Shown here: piece by piece, positions 1-8,895 of the stretch | How the letters are laid out: each line of letters starts with the position of its first letter | Numbering within the stretch: position 1 is the first letter of the stretch | Assembly (NCBI GenBank): GCA_023393125.1 | Contig: JAEWMQ010000035.1 | Coordinates: 1 to 33,568 of the forward strand | Source of the DNA: Bacillota bacterium | GTDB taxonomy: Bacteria > Bacillota > Clostridia > Lachnospirales > Cellulosilyticaceae | DNA length: 33,568 bases | Reading direction: 5' to 3' | The notes under the pieces: model-generated | The model's input: only the letters and a program-made list of their open reading frames with translations | What the model was told of the DNA's origin: nothing | The model's database searches: none | Translations under genes and position numbers: made by a program

Positions 1-85
1 TTAATAAGTGGTCTGATGGTACAAGATTTTCTAAAGATGTGAATTCCATTTGTAATCGAGTTTTAGTGTCTTTTCTAGTTAGCAT
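1..85 (-). CDS. IS1182-type transposase, N-terminal fragment (runs off window start)
   Basis: Only the first 28 codons are in the window; the gene continues beyond position 1. The visible protein starts MLTRKDTKTRLQMEF and continues with ENLVPSDHLL. That matches the N-terminal part of IS1182/IS5-type DDE transposases (DUF772 domain), where an E-x-L-V-P-x-D-H-L-L segment is characteristic. The start ATG is at 83-85. A GGGTGAT ribosome-binding site lies just upstream and a TATAAT-like sequence further up. Whether the element is complete cannot be judged here. The xylan-operon terminator at 121-154 lies between it and the arabinofuranosidase gene. Confidence 0.7.
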   Translation of the reverse strand, partial: MLTRKDTKTRLQMEFTSLENLVPSDHLL

Positions 86-120
86 AATTATCACCCATTT
101 ATATTATATCCTTAAATCCT

Positions 121-154
121 AAAAATAAAAGAGCGTCGACTTTGTCGACGCTCT
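121..154 (-). terminator. Rho-independent terminator of the sugar transporter/GH51 operon
   Basis: An 11-bp perfect stem (130-140 with 144-154, GC-rich core GCGTCGAC) has a 3-nt loop. On the minus strand it is followed by a T-rich tract (complement of 121-129). It lies about 90 bases after the GH51 stop codon and before the transposase fragment. Confidence 0.85.
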
Positions 155-246
155 GTATCTATCTACAATAGATTTATTTTCTATTCTTATTACTAATCAT
201 CTCCATACAACATGAAATTTCCAAACTAATAAATAAAAATCAGCTT

Positions 247-1758
247 TTAAATTTCAAATTGTAAGGCTAGATATAATACACTACAAGGTGGTATTTGGAA
301 TTTGATATGTCCACCTATTATCTCCAATAGATTAAACTCCTCTATCTTTACTTTTTCTTTTTCCTCGAAAGTGTTATGATCCCTCATATTCCCTTTAAGG
401 ATTCTTCCTTCTACAGAAAGAATCTTGATATCTGTAAATATACTTTCAATAGGATATGCTTCTTCTATTGAAAGATTAGTAAGTGTTAGATGAAGCTTGC
501 CATCTTGTCCTAGTGATACAGACTCTGTTAAGTTAGGGACTTGGTTCTCTTGCGTCCCAATTTCTTTTGTTTCTATGTAACTTTCTATAAGGTCTGCCTC
601 TTGATGATATTTATAGAGATCAAAGACATGGTATGTCGGCGTAAGTATCATCTGATTACCCTCTGTTAGTATAACTGCTTGTAAGACGTTAACCATTTGT
701 GCAATATTCGCCATACGTACTCTATTACAATTCTTGTTGAATAAGTTAAGATTAATCCCTGCTACGAGAGCATCTCTCATGGTATTTTGCTGATATAAGA
801 ACCCCGGATTGGTTCCTGGTTCACAATCATACCAAGTTCCCCATTCGTCAATAATAATAGCATTTTTATGCTTAGGATCGTATTGATTCATGATTTCTTC
901 ATGACGCTTAATAAGTGTCTCCATATAAAGTGTTTTCTTTAAAGTCCTATACCATTCTTCTTCATCAAAATGAGTGGCACTTCCTTTATGTTCCCAAGTA
1001 CCTGGAACAGTATAATAGTGAAGAGACAAGCCATCCATAAAGCCATGGAATTGCTCTTGCACCCCATGATGAGTGTTTTTCATCACTTCTTCTGTCCATA
1101 TGTAATCATCCCCATTAGCTCCACATGCTATTTTAAATAGTAGTTTATCTGGATTATAATTACGCACATAGGTTTGATATCTGCGATATTCATTGGCATA
1201 ATATTCAGGAGTCATATTGCCACCGCATCCCCAGCTTTCATTTCCTACACCGAAGTAATCCACCGTCCAAGGCTTTTCACGCCCATTCTTAGCACGCAAA
1301 ACTGCCATGGGAGATAAGCCATCAAAGGTCATGTACTCTACCCATTCTGACATTTCTTGAACTGTTCCACTTCCTAGATTACCATTAATGTAATTTTTAC
1401 ATTCAAGTTGTTCACAAAGTTCCATGAACTCATGGGTACCAAAGCTATTATCTTCTACTGCGCCACCCCAGTTGGTATTAATCATTTTCTTGCGTTCTTC
1501 TTTAGGCCCTATACCATCTTTCCAATGGTATTCATCTGCAAAGCATCCTCCTGGCCAACGTAATACAGGAATTTGTATCTTCTTAAGTGCCTCTACTACA
1601 TCTGTACGCATCCCATTTTTATTAGGAATCGGGCTATCTTCTCCTACATAAAGCCCTTCATAGATGCATCTACCAAGATGTTCTGAAAAATGACCTTGTA
1701 ATTCCTTATAAATATGTCCCTTTTTTATATGAGGATTGATATACCACTTTGTCATCAT
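247..1758 (-). CDS. abfA: Alpha-L-arabinofuranosidase, GH51
   Basis: Removes terminal alpha-L-arabinofuranosyl groups from arabinoxylan or arabinan oligosaccharides. At 503 residues it has the usual length of cytoplasmic bacterial GH51 enzymes, and no signal peptide is visible, so it probably acts on imported oligosaccharides. The family signature RWPGGCFADEYHW is at residues 67-79. The acid/base Glu is E174 in GVGNESWGCGG and the nucleophile Glu is E305 in IIIDEWGTWY. The C-terminal ~120 residues fit the usual beta-sandwich. Two adjacent ATGs are possible starts; AAGGAG lies 6 nt before the first (1756-1758). It is the last gene of the transporter operon, and the terminator at 121-154 follows it. 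Family assignment is firm; the exact natural substrate is inferred from the neighbours. Confidence 0.93.
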   Translation of the reverse strand: MMTKWYINPHIKKGHIYKELQGHFSEHLGRCIYEGLYVGEDSPIPNKNGMRTDVVEALKKIQIPVLRWPGGCFADEYHWKDGIGPKEERKKMINTNWGGAVEDNSFGTHEFMELCEQLECKNYINGNLGSGTVQEMSEWVEYMTFDGLSPMAVLRAKNGREKPWTVDYFGVGNESWGCGGNMTPEYYANEYRRYQTYVRNYNPDKLLFKIACGANGDDYIWTEEVMKNTHHGVQEQFHGFMDGLSLHYYTVPGTWEHKGSATHFDEEEWYRTLKKTLYMETLIKRHEEIMNQYDPKHKNAIIIDEWGTWYDCEPGTNPGFLYQQNTMRDALVAGINLNLFNKNCNRVRMANIAQMVNVLQAVILTEGNQMILTPTYHVFDLYKYHQEADLIESYIETKEIGTQENQVPNLTESVSLGQDGKLHLTLTNLSIEEAYPIESIFTDIKILSVEGRILKGNMRDHNTFEEKEKVKIEEFNLLEIIGGHIKFQIPPCSVLYLALQFEI

Positions 1759-1809
1759 ACATTTCTCCTTTTCGTCTACTCTTTTTCTCCCTAGTTACTA
1801 CTTTTGTTT

Positions 1810-2064
1810 TTACCAGTTTTCATAAGGACAACGTCTCACTTTAATAGCTGCTCTCATCTCCACATAGCAACCACAAGCATTGCACATTCCTTCTATAAGC
1901 CTATCACAATTCTTACAAGTTGTAAGACGCTTTTCATAAATTTCTGACGAAGCTTTTATATCTTCATCTAACAACTGAATATAGGTATACATATTACGAT
2001 GCAACTCACTTTGATTCATTTCTCTGATTAAACATTTTTTACAAATACGATTTACATATTCCAT
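1810..2064 (-). CDS. Small Cys-rich DUF6171-type protein
   Basis: An 84-residue protein with eight cysteines in zinc-ribbon-like pairs: C8xxC11, C50xxC53 and C61xxCxC66, plus C79. It resembles the DUF6171 family of small Clostridia proteins, whose function is unknown to me. The segment GMCNACGCYVEMRAA is its most conserved-looking part. It starts 4 nt after the stop codon of the upstream permease gene, and its ribosome-binding site (AAAGGGATG) is made of that gene's last codons, so the two are probably translationally coupled. The GH51 gene follows about 50 nt later. Metal binding is inferred from the Cys spacing, and a role in sugar uptake only from position. Confidence 0.75.
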   Translation of the reverse strand: MEYVNRICKKCLIREMNQSELHRNMYTYIQLLDEDIKASSEIYEKRLTTCKNCDRLIEGMCNACGCYVEMRAAIKVRRCPYENW

Positions 2065-2068
2065 ATGG

Positions 2069-2896
2069 TCATCCCTTTACAGCTCCTGCTACTAGACTTT
2101 TTTGTACCTGTTCACTTAATAATACATAAATTAAAATTGTAGGAATCGTTGCAATAACTAGCCCTGCTCCAATTTCTCCCCATTTCGTCGTGAAAGTTCC
2201 TATCATAGACATAATACCAACAGTGATGGTTTTAAATTCTCTTTTACTTACAAAGGTTACCGCAAACATTAATTCATTCCATGCAGAAAGATACGTAAAA
2301 ATAGATACTGTTGCCAAAGCTGGTTTAACAAGTGGTAACATAACCTCTCCAAAGATTCGATAAATACCACATCCATCAATTGCAGCTGCCTCTTCTAACT
2401 CTCTTGGAAGAGATTCTAGAAAGCTACTAATGATGTAAATGCCCATTGGAAGTCCAAAAGCTACATAAGGAATAATAAGTGCCCAATAGGTATTTAGTAG
2501 ACGCACACTTTTTAATACCATGAATAGCGGTAAGAGGGCGGCATGAATAGGGACCATCATCCCTAACAAAATAACCTTCATTGCTATACCTCTTCCCTTC
2601 CATTCCATACGTACAATGGCATATGCCGACATAGAAGATAATACAATAACCAGTAAAATCGTAATAGAAGTCACTAGTACACTATTTCCAAAATAATCAA
2701 GCACCTTGGCTTGCTCAAAAGCATTCACATAGTTGTTGAATTTCCAGTTTTGTGGAAGCCCTGCGATATTTCCTCCAAATATTTCCCCATTACCTTTGAG
2801 TGAGAAAAAGACTAACCAAATCAATGGATAGAGCTGTATAAATGCAAATATCACTAAACAAATTTGTACAATTATTTTTCCAATCTTTCCCTTCAT
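2069..2896 (-). CDS. Sugar ABC transporter permease, MalG/AraQ type
   Basis: Second membrane subunit of a CUT1-type carbohydrate importer. The 275-residue length and about six hydrophobic segments are typical. The EAA loop that contacts the ATPase is at about residues 165-190 (EAAAIDGCGIYRIF, then LPLVKPAL). The start is preceded by GGAGG with 8-nt spacing. It lies 3 nt after the first permease gene and 4 nt before the DUF6171 gene. No ATPase gene is in the window, so a shared MsmX-like ATPase is likely, as for other CUT1 systems of Gram-positive bacteria. The substrate, probably xylo- or arabinoxylo-oligosaccharides, is inferred from the flanking hydrolases. Confidence 0.9.
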   Translation of the reverse strand: MKGKIGKIIVQICLVIFAFIQLYPLIWLVFFSLKGNGEIFGGNIAGLPQNWKFNNYVNAFEQAKVLDYFGNSVLVTSITILLVIVLSSMSAYAIVRMEWKGRGIAMKVILLGMMVPIHAALLPLFMVLKSVRLLNTYWALIIPYVAFGLPMGIYIISSFLESLPRELEEAAAIDGCGIYRIFGEVMLPLVKPALATVSIFTYLSAWNELMFAVTFVSKREFKTITVGIMSMIGTFTTKWGEIGAGLVIATIPTILIYVLLSEQVQKSLVAGAVKG

Positions 2897-2899
2897 ACC

Positions 2900-3778
2900 T
2901 TATGCCTCCTTTTTCTTGTGAAATATCAAGTTAAGTAGCATTGTAAAGAATAGACATTCTATAATAATAAATATAGAAATGGCACTACCATAACCATATT
3001 TGAAAGAATCAAAAATTGTAGTATACATATAGATGCTCGGCACTTCTGTGGAAAAAAAAGGTCCTCCATTAGTTAAAACATAAATGAGGTCAAATACTTT
3101 AAGTGCACCAATTAATGAAAAAGTCATGCACACTTTTAAAATCGGCTTTAATAATGGAATCGTAATATACCATGCTATTTGCAACTTACCAGCTCCATCA
3201 ATAACTGCTGCCTCATTGATTTCAGTAGAAATCCCTTTGATACCTGCATACATAATCAACATATGATAACCTACATATTGCCAAAGAATGGGTATAAAAC
3301 TACATAGTAAAGCTGTTTTTTCTTGACCTAACCAATCTTGTGCAATAGCTCCCAACCCGATAGATTTAAGGATGTCATTTAGTAAGCCATAATCTGCATT
3401 ATATATTTTTTGCCAAAGCTGTCCAATAACTACTGTAGATATAATAACAGGAATAAAGTAAACTGTGCGATAGAATTTCTCGCCTTTTACTCCTTGAGCA
3501 ATTACAATAGCAATAAGTAAAGAAAAAGGCAATTGAATGACTAATGAAAGTCCTGCAAAAAGTAATGAATTTATAATAGAGTTCATAAAACGTCCATCGT
3601 ACATAAGTTCCTTATAATTCTGTAATCCGATAAATGTCCCTTTTCCTATACCATCCCAACTTAGCAAGCTATAATAACCTGATATAAAAATCGGAACTAC
3701 AACAATCATTGCCATAACAAAGAGGGTAGGGAACATAAATATAAAAATGGCCTTCTTATCTGATAAAATCTTTTTCAT
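2900..3778 (-). CDS. Sugar ABC transporter permease, MalF/UgpA type
   Basis: First membrane subunit of the CUT1 importer, 292 residues with about six membrane segments beginning near residue 10. The EAA loop is at about 185-215 (NEAAVIDGAGKLQIAW, then IPLLKPIL). GGAGG lies 5 nt before the ATG. It is separated from the upstream binding-protein gene by 63 nt that contain a strong hairpin (3801-3828), an arrangement often seen where the binding protein must be made in excess. It should form a heterodimer with the permease encoded at 2069-2896. Confidence 0.9.
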   Translation of the reverse strand: MKKILSDKKAIFIFMFPTLFVMAMIVVVPIFISGYYSLLSWDGIGKGTFIGLQNYKELMYDGRFMNSIINSLLFAGLSLVIQLPFSLLIAIVIAQGVKGEKFYRTVYFIPVIISTVVIGQLWQKIYNADYGLLNDILKSIGLGAIAQDWLGQEKTALLCSFIPILWQYVGYHMLIMYAGIKGISTEINEAAVIDGAGKLQIAWYITIPLLKPILKVCMTFSLIGALKVFDLIYVLTNGGPFFSTEVPSIYMYTTIFDSFKYGYGSAISIFIIIECLFFTMLLNLIFHKKKEA

Positions 3779-3800
3779 AAAAACCTCCCTATTTATAATT

Positions 3801-3828
3801 ATAGGGTTGTCTTAAAAGACAACCCTAT
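3801..3828 (-). promoter_or_regulatory. Intercistronic hairpin between binding-protein and permease genes
   Basis: Arms 3801-3813 and 3816-3828 (core AGGGTTGTCTT) are perfectly complementary. On the minus strand no T-run follows the stem; instead the permease ribosome-binding site comes within about 20 nt. It therefore looks like an mRNA-stabilising or partially terminating stem that favours the upstream binding-protein cistron, not a full terminator. Confidence 0.65.
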
Positions 3829-3841
3829 TCGGTATATTTAA

Positions 3842-5194
3842 TTACTGAAGTTCTGTTGGGCTTAATTGTGACATCCTCTCTGCAAACTGTTCTGGCGTAA
3901 TCTTAAAAGCAAGTAATTCTGCTACTAGATTTTTGTAGTTTTCTGAACTATCTGCTGGTAAGATATTATCCCACCATGTAATATAAGAGGTCCCTGTTTC
4001 CATAAGGGTTGCAGATTCTTTAGCTAAAGTAGATACACTACTTGTGTCTAATCCTGAGATATCCCAACATGCAAGACCAGCATTATCTAAATATCCCTCA
4101 CGCCCAATTTTTTCACTTAAGTATGCTAAATATTCTGCTACTTCTTTAGGGTGTTTTGTATTTGCATTAATATAATACCCATCAGTGCCACCACCTGAAA
4201 ATTCTGTTGCTGTACCTACACCATCTTCAAATACAGGAAAGGCAATAGCTTTTACTTTACCGTTGGTTACGGCTTCTTCATCTTCAAAGGTTGGGTGTAC
4301 CCAGTTTGCTTGAAAAATCATGGCACCTTGCCCTGCTGCAAAACCATCTACCATTTCACTATAGCTCATACTTAACATACTATCATTAAATGCGCCTACT
4401 TCAACCAATTGTTGCATTTTCTCAGCTGCTTTGATAAAAGGTTCACTATTAAACTTAGAGGTATCTTTAAATGCTTCTAAAACAGCTGCATTTCCAGCTT
4501 GTCTAGCTGCAATAATATCATACCAGTACATACCTGGCCATGTATCTTTCTCTCCTAGAATAATAGGAGTATAACCTGCTGTACGCAGTTTCTTACTAGC
4601 TTCTAGTAACTCGTCCCATGTTGTTGGGTAATCTGCTCCTGCTTTTTCAAACATTTCCGTATTACAATAAAGGTTAGCTAGGAATGTAATCGTTGGTAGT
4701 GTATATGTTTTTCCATTGTACACACAGTTTTCTAGCATCCCATCTAGTATTTTTGACTTAGTTTCTTCTGTCAAATACTCATCAATAGGTAATAAATAGC
4801 CTGCATCTATATAAGGCTTCACAAAACTTCCCCCACCAAACATATAGGCAATATCTGGTGCTTCTCCAGCTGCAAAAGCTGTTTTAATTTTTGTCTTATA
4901 TTGTTCTCCTGTTACACCATCTTGAACAATAGTGATATTTGGATGAAGTGCTTGATATTCCCCTACAGATTCCTCAATAATACGTTTTACAGGATCTGTA
5001 TCTGCCACAGATTGATGCCATAAGGTAATTGTAATTTGCTCTTCTTCTGTTTGTTTACTTGTATCCTTACTCTCACTTTTCACCTCAGAGCTCGGTACTT
5101 CCTTCTGTCCTTCTGTCTTACCACATGCTGTCAAATTCATTACCATAGCACCCATTAAAAACAATGTTGATAAACTTTTGAAATATTTTTTCAT
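3842..5194 (-). CDS. Extracellular sugar-binding lipoprotein, SBP family 1
   Basis: Substrate-binding component of the CUT1 importer, 450 residues from the preferred start. The signal peptide MKKYFKSLSTLFLMG is followed by a lipobox LTAC with C24 as the lipidated residue, so the mature protein is membrane-anchored outside the cell. A Ser/Glu/Lys-rich linker precedes the binding domain, which begins around ITITLWHQSV. The frame is open upstream to an ATG at 5236, but that start has no ribosome-binding site. The ATG at 5192-5194 has GGAGG 6 nt upstream and puts the signal peptide at the N-terminus. Aromatic residues are plentiful, as in oligosaccharide binders. The specific ligand is inferred from context. 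Confidence 0.92.
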   Translation of the reverse strand: MKKYFKSLSTLFLMGAMVMNLTACGKTEGQKEVPSSEVKSESKDTSKQTEEEQITITLWHQSVADTDPVKRIIEESVGEYQALHPNITIVQDGVTGEQYKTKIKTAFAAGEAPDIAYMFGGGSFVKPYIDAGYLLPIDEYLTEETKSKILDGMLENCVYNGKTYTLPTITFLANLYCNTEMFEKAGADYPTTWDELLEASKKLRTAGYTPIILGEKDTWPGMYWYDIIAARQAGNAAVLEAFKDTSKFNSEPFIKAAEKMQQLVEVGAFNDSMLSMSYSEMVDGFAAGQGAMIFQANWVHPTFEDEEAVTNGKVKAIAFPVFEDGVGTATEFSGGGTDGYYINANTKHPKEVAEYLAYLSEKIGREGYLDNAGLACWDISGLDTSSVSTLAKESATLMETGTSYITWWDNILPADSSENYKNLVAELLAFKITPEQFAERMSQLSPTELQ

Positions 5195-5265
5195 AGATAT
5201 CCTCCATTCTTCTTTCACTCGTTTTGTATTATACATGTGTAAAACACCAACTATTTCTTGAGTTA

Positions 5266-5294
5266 ATTATATCGGAAATCTATATGAAAATTAA
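5266..5294 (-). promoter_or_regulatory. Possible promoter of the transporter operon
   Basis: On the minus strand a TATAAT hexamer (complement of 5266-5271) is preceded at 17 bp by TTAATT (complement of 5289-5294), a weak -35. The weak -35 would fit activation by the response regulator encoded just upstream. I see no clear operator repeat. Confidence 0.4.
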
Positions 5295-5339
5295 TTCATT
5301 ATCCCTACTGCATCATTCACTATTCCAACGTGCTCCTTA

Positions 5340-6965
5340 TTAAACTTTCATTTTTTGAACTTCATTTCGTCGTCTAAATTCACTTAAAGAATAACCACTC
5401 ATTTTTTTAAACCATATACTTAAGTAATGAGGGTCAGGAATTCCTATTTCTTCTCCTATTTCATATCCCTTTAAATCAGTTGTCCCTAATAATTTCTTTG
5501 CTTTTTTAAAACGTACTTCTGATAAATACTCACCATAGGTCCTCCCCGTCTTCTTTTTCAAAAGCCTTCCTAAGTAGCCTACACTAATATAAAATTGCTC
5601 CGCTACCTGATTCATACTTAAATCTGAATTGCTCAAGTTCTTCTCAATATAAACTAAAATATCCTGCACCATATTTCCATTCTTCTTTTCATCCTTAACA
5701 GCCATTTCTGCACTTAGTGTCCCAACACATTCTATTATTTCCTTTTCAAGAGCTACCCGCCCTGTGGAACGCTCATAAACCCTAGCAAGTCTTTGTTGAT
5801 AATCTTTTTGACTTGGAAAGTCATTTTTAATTGCTTCATTAAAACACCATGAACCGACTTCTATAAATAAATTCTTTAATCGATTTCCACTTTTATTCCC
5901 TTCTGCTGCAATACGCTCACATAACATTTGCATACAGCTTTCTGCTTGCTCTTGCCTACCAGCACTCACATAAATCTTTACCTCCCTCCATATCTTCTCC
6001 TCTTCTACAGATAAACTAGTGGTGTTACTTGCTAAATCCTCATAGCAAATCACACAGTTCTCTCCTTCTACGACTTTATAATTTAAAGCCTCTACTGCTT
6101 CTTTATAGGCAGAAGTTATCTGACTATAATCTGATTTCTTTGAACTCATTCCAATATTTATATAGCATTTCAGGCGAGTAATCAGCATTTTTCTCAGAAG
6201 CTCTAAACATTCATTTAGAGGAACCTCTGGATTATTGGATAAAATAACAAGCCGGCCAAAACCATCTCTGCAAAATAAGATATAGGCATCCCCTGCAAAA
6301 AACTCCTCTGTCAATTTTCTAGCCTTTATATATAAAATCATTTCATTTTGATCTTCTTCAGTACCTATGCTTTGTCTATTTACATATAGCATTTCAAATA
6401 CTGCAATTTGTACTTTTTGAGACCTAGGATGCAAATCTACTTGATAAAATTTCATCTTTCTACAAAATACTTCTGACGTTATAGGTTCTAAAAGCACTTG
6501 ATTTAAGCAACTCTCTTGAAAAATAGGCAAATTCTCTTCAATTTGCGCAGCTAATTTTTCGTATTCTACCTGATAATTTGTTTCTTTCTCTATCTTTTCC
6601 CGTGTTTTCCATAACGTCTGTGTAATGAGCTCTGCATTAATTGGTTTTAAGATATAGTCAGCTACACCAATCTTGATACTTCTCATGGCATAGTTAAATT
6701 CATCATGTCCCGTTAGTATAATGATTTTTACTTTAGGCATAAGATTAATACACTCTTCACTAAATTCAATACCATCCATTCCCGGCATACAGATATCTGT
6801 AATAATAATATCGGGGGCCCACTTCTGTACTTCCTCTAATGCCTTCCTAGAACTTGAAAATTCAGTTACTACTTCCATACCTAATGCTTCCCAATCAATT
6901 TTCATTCGAAGCAATTTGCGAATTAATGTTTCATCGTCTATCAAAATAACTTTTAATATCTCCAC
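5340..6965 (-). CDS. Response regulator, YesN type (REC + AraC-type HTH)
   Basis: DNA-binding partner of the histidine kinase encoded just upstream; probably activates the transporter operon. REC domain at about 1-120: acidic pocket D10/D11, phospho-acceptor D57 in IIITDICMPGMDG, T85 and K107 (ILKPIN). A middle region of about 300 residues resembles the linker of YesN regulators. The C-terminal AraC-type double helix-turn-helix is at about 435-535. The start codon is GTG (6963-6965), with GGAGG 5 nt upstream formed from the last codons of the kinase gene; the two genes are 2 nt apart, so they are translationally coupled. Activation of the SBP/permease operon 145 nt downstream is inferred. Confidence 0.9.
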   Translation of the reverse strand: MEILKVILIDDETLIRKLLRMKIDWEALGMEVVTEFSSSRKALEEVQKWAPDIIITDICMPGMDGIEFSEECINLMPKVKIIILTGHDEFNYAMRSIKIGVADYILKPINAELITQTLWKTREKIEKETNYQVEYEKLAAQIEENLPIFQESCLNQVLLEPITSEVFCRKMKFYQVDLHPRSQKVQIAVFEMLYVNRQSIGTEEDQNEMILYIKARKLTEEFFAGDAYILFCRDGFGRLVILSNNPEVPLNECLELLRKMLITRLKCYINIGMSSKKSDYSQITSAYKEAVEALNYKVVEGENCVICYEDLASNTTSLSVEEEKIWREVKIYVSAGRQEQAESCMQMLCERIAAEGNKSGNRLKNLFIEVGSWCFNEAIKNDFPSQKDYQQRLARVYERSTGRVALEKEIIECVGTLSAEMAVKDEKKNGNMVQDILVYIEKNLSNSDLSMNQVAEQFYISVGYLGRLLKKKTGRTYGEYLSEVRFKKAKKLLGTTDLKGYEIGEEIGIPDPHYLSIWFKKMSGYSLSEFRRRNEVQKMKV

Positions 6966-6967
6966 AC

Positions 6968-8716
6968 CTATACCTCCAATGCAGTAATATGAATATAAAA
7001 GCTTATATCCGTTAATTCATTGGCTTTACTTGTAATCTCATATTTGAAATTTTCCCCATAAATAATGCCCATTCTCTCTATCGTTCCTCTTAAACCAAAG
7101 CTTTTACCTCTATAGCTTCCTATATCCTCTCTAAGCTCCTCCATTATATCCCCTGGTATTCCTGAACCATTATCAGTAATTCGTATGTGAATTCTCTCAT
7201 CCTCTTCTTTTACACTAATGTATAGTTCTCCATTTTCTGCTCTTTCCCTTAAACCATGATGAATCGCATTTTCAACTAACGGCTGTAAAGTAAGCTTAGG
7301 AATTAAATAGCCCTTACAGCTTTCCTGTACCTCAAAAGTTTCCTCAAATAAATTTTCAAAGCGCATTTTCATAATCTTGATATAGTCATCCACAATAATC
7401 AGTTCTTCACCTATACTTAGCATTTCTCTCCCTTTACTAACACTTCTTCTATAAAAATCACCCAGTGCCTCTACCATTTCACAAACCTTATCTAACTCAC
7501 CTAACATGGCCAAAGCTTGAATAGAATCTAAAGTATTGTAGAGAAAATGAGGTTTCATCTGTTCCTGCATTTCATTAAGCTCTACCTTACGAATCATCTT
7601 TTGCTTATCTACCGTCTGTTTTAATAAAAGGCCAATCTTATCAAGAAGCTGATTATATCCCTCGAAAAGATATCGAAACTCATCAAAAAAAGGCTTATAC
7701 TCTACTTTTGTAAACTCCCCTTTCTCTGCACTTTTCATAGAAACAAGTAGATGTTGAATAGGCATAGTTATCAAATTAGCTACTAATATCGTTCCACATA
7801 AAATAAGGATAGCACTTAGAAGGACTAATAAGATATTCGTTGTCAACATTCCTAAACTTTCCTGCTTCATATCCATAGGTTGCAATCTAATAATTTTCCA
7901 ATCTTCTGTTGGAATTACCACACCCGTAACTAAATACTTCTTTTTTCCCACTTTAAGTGTATCATTTAATGTACCTTCTTTAGAGCTACATAACATTCTT
8001 AAAAATTCTTCTCTTTGTTTATCATTCAATATATTTAATCCATCTTGGCATATAATCCTATTTTGGTTATCCAAAAAGACAATTTGCTCCTCATCTTCCT
8101 TTAATATTGCCCTATATGTACCTTGAAAAGCCGCTATATCAATATTTACAGATAAGATACCTATATTATGAAAATCCTTTAAATCCTTGTAGACTCTTAT
8201 AAGAGAGATTTGTTTAGCCAATGATTTCCGCGCGATACCATAAATATCTGAAGATAGCAAATAAGTTCCATTTTTTTTATATGCGGATTGATACCATGAA
8301 ATACTCTCCTTATTCTCCAGTTTTCCAACTAAGTCTTCTCTCGCCCCAACCGAATAAATCTGATCTTTCTGATCAATAAGATAAACTCCATATATATCCT
8401 TATCAAATTGTAAAACTCCATTAATTCTTTTTGCAATTTTGAACTGCCCCGGTACATTACTATAAATATCACCCGATTTTAACACTTCTTGAATATCATC
8501 ATCTGCAAGTAAAATCTTAGAATAATTATCTGCATTTTCAATAATAGCTAGTGTAGCTGTTTTCATCGTATGTAACGTATTAATACTTTCTTCCCCCATA
8601 ACCTTTAACTCATGATTCACATAGATTGTTCTAAATACAATAAAATAACTTCCTATAATAACACCTATAATGGCAAAATAAATAGCAGCTATCTTAATCT
8701 CTAGTCTCTGTCTCAT
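6968..8716 (-). CDS. Sensor histidine kinase, YesM type
   Basis: Membrane sensor of 582 residues. A first membrane helix (about 10-30), an extracellular dCACHE-like sensing region (about 35-285) and a second helix (about 292-315) are followed by a HAMP segment. The His_kinase (LytS/YesM) motif MQEQMKPHFLYNTLDSI has H390 as the likely phospho-acceptor. The HATPase domain has LVENAIHHGL (N483) and DNGSGIPG (515-522). An in-frame stop lies just before the ATG, so the start cannot be further upstream; the ribosome-binding site is weak. It sits directly after the terminator of the esterase operon. The likely signal is an extracellular sugar or a loaded binding protein, judged by context only. Confidence 0.9.
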   Translation of the reverse strand: MRQRLEIKIAAIYFAIIGVIIGSYFIVFRTIYVNHELKVMGEESINTLHTMKTATLAIIENADNYSKILLADDDIQEVLKSGDIYSNVPGQFKIAKRINGVLQFDKDIYGVYLIDQKDQIYSVGAREDLVGKLENKESISWYQSAYKKNGTYLLSSDIYGIARKSLAKQISLIRVYKDLKDFHNIGILSVNIDIAAFQGTYRAILKEDEEQIVFLDNQNRIICQDGLNILNDKQREEFLRMLCSSKEGTLNDTLKVGKKKYLVTGVVIPTEDWKIIRLQPMDMKQESLGMLTTNILLVLLSAILILCGTILVANLITMPIQHLLVSMKSAEKGEFTKVEYKPFFDEFRYLFEGYNQLLDKIGLLLKQTVDKQKMIRKVELNEMQEQMKPHFLYNTLDSIQALAMLGELDKVCEMVEALGDFYRRSVSKGREMLSIGEELIIVDDYIKIMKMRFENLFEETFEVQESCKGYLIPKLTLQPLVENAIHHGLRERAENGELYISVKEEDERIHIRITDNGSGIPGDIMEELREDIGSYRGKSFGLRGTIERMGIIYGENFKYEITSKANELTDISFYIHITALEV

Positions 8717-8780
8717 TGTTCATCATCATCCCTCTCTTTTTCTCCTTCTCCTTCTTACTAGTGTGCTTTAACCTATTATC

Positions 8781-8845
8781 AAAAAAAGCACCTTGTGTTT
8801 GATCTAATGTCATTTTTCCAAAACATTCGTGATCATACAAGGTGC
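8781..8845 (-). terminator. Terminator of the GH3/esterase operon
   Basis: On the minus strand GCACCTTGT (complement of 8837-8845) pairs with ACAAGGTGC (complement of 8788-8796). An inner GATC/GATC pairing and a large loop lie between, and seven Ts follow (complement of 8781-8787). It lies about 50 nt after the esterase stop codon and 65 nt before the kinase start, so it separates two transcription units. Confidence 0.8.
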
Positions 8846-8895
8846 CTATATTTATAATATCTCTAAAACTATCATCTGAACAGTTTATAAATTTA

